Shown here piece after piece: positions 5,735-7,315 of a stretch of DNA of 7,315 nt. Source of the DNA: Candidatus Poribacteria bacterium (GTDB taxonomy: Bacteria > Poribacteria > WGA-4E > WGA-3G); NCBI GenBank assembly GCA_009845505.1, contig VXZL01000385.1:1-7315 (forward strand). Reading direction: 5' to 3'. Under the pieces are notes generated by a model, which saw only the letters and a list, made by a program, of their open reading frames with translations, made no database searches and was not told the DNA's origin. The position numbers and the translations under genes were made by a program. Within the stretch, counting starts at the first letter, position 1; each line of letters opens with the position of its first letter.

Positions 5735-6919
5735 ATGAAGAAGTTTTATCAGTGCCCTAATCTCACCCGTTATATTCTCTTGCTCTTTTGCATCGTTCAA
5801 GCGGCGCAATTGACAGGTGCAGGATGTAGTCACACCAAACCGTATTATCACCCTAACATTCCCGAAATCGAGAGAAGTAATACTGAAACGGAGGGTGTGC
5901 TTCGCTATCGCATTTTACTACTCGGTGATGGTGGGGAGCCAAAGCAGGGTGAACCTGTTCTGCAAACGCTCAGTGAGTGGGGCGGAAAAGACGCTACGAA
6001 AACGAGTATTATCTTTTTAGGGGACAACATGTATCCTGAAGGGATGACAGCACGCAGAAAACATGAAGCCCCGGAACGACTTGCCCCGCAACTCTCGGTT
6101 ATCAAAACTGCTGGTGTACATGGGCTGTTCATTCCTGGAAATCACGATTGGGCAGGTGGAAAGGCGGAGGGATATAGCGCGCTTCTCGCACAAGAGCAAT
6201 TTATTAACGATGCCTTATCGGGTGAGATAAACTTTCTGCCGTCGGGCGGATCACCCGGGCCCGTTGCCCTTGAACTCCCTAAAGCCAACCCCGCAGTCCG
6301 GCTTATTGTTCTAAATACGCAGTGGTGGCTCCACCAACATGAAAAGCCGGAAAAATCACCTGAGAAGATTATAGAAGAACTCGTAGCACTCTTAGATACC
6401 GAGTTACCTGTTATCGTTGTAGGACACCATCCATTGGAAACTTATGGACCCCACGGAGGCTTCTTTGATTGGAAGTCTCACCTTTTTCCCCTCAGGGATG
6501 TAAAAGAATGGCTCTGGGTTCCAGTACCTATACTCGGTGCTGCATATCCTTATTGGCGGAAATACTTGTACAAATCCGATCAAGACATACGCGGCGAACG
6601 AAATAAAAATATGGTCAGGCAGCTGAACAGCGCATTGTCCACCCGGAAGTCCACTAACCATCCCTCACTTTTAATCTATGCCTCCGGGCATGAACATTCT
6701 TTGCAAGTCTTGAAGGGTGATATTATGGACTACCTTCTTGTCAGCGGGGCCGCTGCAACTCGAAAAGTTACGGAAGTGTCGTCTGGAAAAAATACTTTGT
6801 TCGCACATCAACATACGGGTTTCATGGCAATGGATTTTTTCACCGATGGGAAGATTTTGCTGCGTGTAGTTGAGCCCGAAGGTAAAGATGTAGTCTTTCA
6901 CCGATGGCTGACTTTTTAG
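5735..6919 (+). CDS. Exported metallophosphoesterase of the purple acid phosphatase (ACP5-like) type
   Basis: The 394-residue product carries the calcineurin-like metallophosphoesterase motifs in order: GDGG (64-67), GDNMY (96-100), GNHDW (135-139), VVGHHPLETYG (228-238) and GHEHSLQ (318-324). GDNMY and the GHEHSLQ segment with SGAAA after it resemble tartrate-resistant acid phosphatase, where the Tyr binds iron. These residues would hold a two-metal centre cleaving phosphate esters; the substrate is unknown. The N-terminus has Lys-Lys, a hydrophobic stretch (about 13-29) and Cys31 preceded by TGAG. That indicates export, perhaps as a lipoprotein, although the lipobox lacks the usual Leu at -3. 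An extra WWLHQHEKPEK segment and a Trp/Tyr-rich stretch (243-279) lie between motifs. There is no clear Shine-Dalgarno before ATG 5735. The gene begins 22 nt after hisS with no terminator visible between, so read-through from the his operon is likely, but no histidine role is evident. Confidence 0.85.
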   Translation: MKKFYQCPNLTRYILLLFCIVQAAQLTGAGCSHTKPYYHPNIPEIERSNTETEGVLRYRILLLGDGGEPKQGEPVLQTLSEWGGKDATKTSIIFLGDNMYPEGMTARRKHEAPERLAPQLSVIKTAGVHGLFIPGNHDWAGGKAEGYSALLAQEQFINDALSGEINFLPSGGSPGPVALELPKANPAVRLIVLNTQWWLHQHEKPEKSPEKIIEELVALLDTELPVIVVGHHPLETYGPHGGFFDWKSHLFPLRDVKEWLWVPVPILGAAYPYWRKYLYKSDQDIRGERNKNMVRQLNSALSTRKSTNHPSLLIYASGHEHSLQVLKGDIMDYLLVSGAAATRKVTEVSSGKNTLFAHQHTGFMAMDFFTDGKILLRVVEPEGKDVVFHRWLTF

Positions 6920-6962
6920 GCTTTAATCTAAATTTATAAAATTACGCCAAAAAAAGGCTTTC

Positions 6963-6999
6963 GAGAATGCCCCTAAAACGCGTTTTTGAGACAGCCCCT
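6963..6999. repeat. Imperfect 12-mer direct repeat flanking an AAAACGCGTTTT palindrome
   Basis: GAGAATGCCCCT (6963-6974) and GAGACAGCCCCT (6988-6999) match at 10 of 12 positions. Between them is the perfect palindrome AAAACGCGTTTT (6975-6986). On the minus strand one copy reads AGGGGCTGTCTC followed by a run of A, which resembles terminal inverted repeats I recall from some insertion sequences. No transposase is present nearby. An IS-end remnant or a small dispersed repeat are both possible. Confidence 0.35.
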
Positions 7000-7017
7000 G
7001 TATAGAACACCCCAGAG

Positions 7018-7045
7018 TTGCACAATCGGCAAATTGTTGCTGCAA
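7018..7045. repeat. Short bulged hairpin in the 3' intergenic region
   Basis: TTGCACAAT (7018-7026) can pair with ATTG (7033-7036) plus TGCAA (7041-7045). This gives nine pairs around a 6-nt loop with a 4-nt bulge; a register using GCACAAT against ATTGTTGC with a single bulge is also possible. No T-tract follows on either strand, so it is not an intrinsic terminator. The function is unknown. Confidence 0.3.
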
Positions 7046-7070
7046 TATATCATATTCTCGGCAGACAATA

Positions 7071-7102
7071 GGCAGGACAAATATTTGCCCTGCCTAATTT
7101 TA
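7071..7102 (+). terminator. Probable intrinsic terminator between convergent genes
   Basis: GGCAGG (7071-7076) pairs with CCTGCC (7089-7094), and CAAA (7078-7081) pairs with TTTG (7084-7087), with one A-C mismatch and a very tight 2-nt loop if fully closed. TAATTTTA follows on the plus strand. The hairpin lies 150 nt after the phosphoesterase stop and 28 nt beyond the stop of the opposing gene, so it could end transcripts from either side. The T-rich tail favours the plus direction. The tail is interrupted, so strength is uncertain. Confidence 0.55.
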
Positions 7103-7121
7103 GGATTCTTTACTTTGTGAA

Positions 7122-7315
7122 CTAATTTTCTGCTTTGGGATTCTGACGAGCGTACCTTAAAAATTCTACATCTCGTAAATACGACTCAGTTTCCCCCAAT
7201 TCAAAACGAATTTCTTGTAAATCCCCAGCAATTTGTTTTAAATCCGAATCCACCTGACTGTAAATCTCTCGAGCTTTGTTCGGTTTATATCCCGATGCCC
7301 TCAAGTGATATGATG
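7122..7315 (-). CDS. Unidentified protein, 3' end only (5' part beyond the window)
   Basis: The frame is open from the right window edge to a TAG at 7122-7124, giving about 63 residues and ending RYARQNPKAEN. Residues corresponding to 7280-7150 are highly charged, with hydrophobic residues at roughly heptad spacing (REIYSQVDSDLKQIAGDL, then IRFELGETESYLRDVEFL), which suggests a helical or coiled-coil C-terminus. I do not recognise a family. A TTG at 7302-7304 could start a 60-residue protein, but no Shine-Dalgarno precedes it, so truncation by the window edge is more likely. The gene converges on the phosphoesterase gene, and the hairpin at 7071-7094 lies just past its stop. Confidence 0.5.
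   Translation of the reverse strand, partial: SYHLRASGYKPNKAREIYSQVDSDLKQIAGDLQEIRFELGETESYLRDVEFLRYARQNPKAEN

Noticed and set aside
1..7315. tRNA, rRNA or CRISPR array
   Set aside because: I found no tRNA-like cloverleaf, no rRNA signature and no regularly spaced repeats when reading both strands by eye.

Overview
This window is bacterial chromosomal DNA of moderate GC content. It has Shine-Dalgarno sites, short intergenic gaps and a near-textbook sigma70 promoter. The protein style and the short tandem TAACTGA motif make me lean weakly toward an uncultivated lineage such as Poribacteria. That is an impression from memory, not something the sequence proves.

Layout. Positions 61-1725 (minus strand) encode a polytopic membrane protein of the GT-C/ArnT-like glycosyltransferase type. 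A divergent consensus promoter (TTGACA, 17-nt spacer, TATAAT; 1719-1747) overlaps its 5' end and fires rightward. Between that promoter and the first histidine gene lies a leader of about 370 nt. It holds a 16-residue leader peptide, MLYANTFNIHHHHSHF (1816-1866), in which five of six consecutive residues are His. Its stop codon overlaps one arm of a candidate antiterminator, and a 9-bp terminator stem with a T9 tract (1932-2011) follows. These are the parts of a translation-coupled histidine attenuator, and I found them from the sequence alone.

The attenuator precedes a tight operon: a HisRS paralogue best read as hisZ (2125-3561), hisG (3588-4367) and a complete histidyl-tRNA synthetase, hisS (4381-5712). 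An ACP5-like metallophosphoesterase with an export signal (5735-6919) follows 22 nt later and may be read from the same transcript. The 3' intergenic region (6920-7121) carries imperfect repeats and hairpins, including a probable terminator. The window ends in the 3' part of an unidentified minus-strand gene.

How the genes fit together. HisG catalyses the first step of histidine synthesis, HisZ normally serves as its histidine-sensing partner, and HisS consumes histidine by charging tRNA-His. A leader that reads tRNA-His charging through ribosome stalling would therefore set both the entry to the pathway and the charging enzyme. Oddities worth checking are the anticodon-binding-like C-terminal domain on HisZ, a HisG that stops where long-form enzymes begin their ACT domain, and a Gly-to-Arg change in the HisG PRPP loop.
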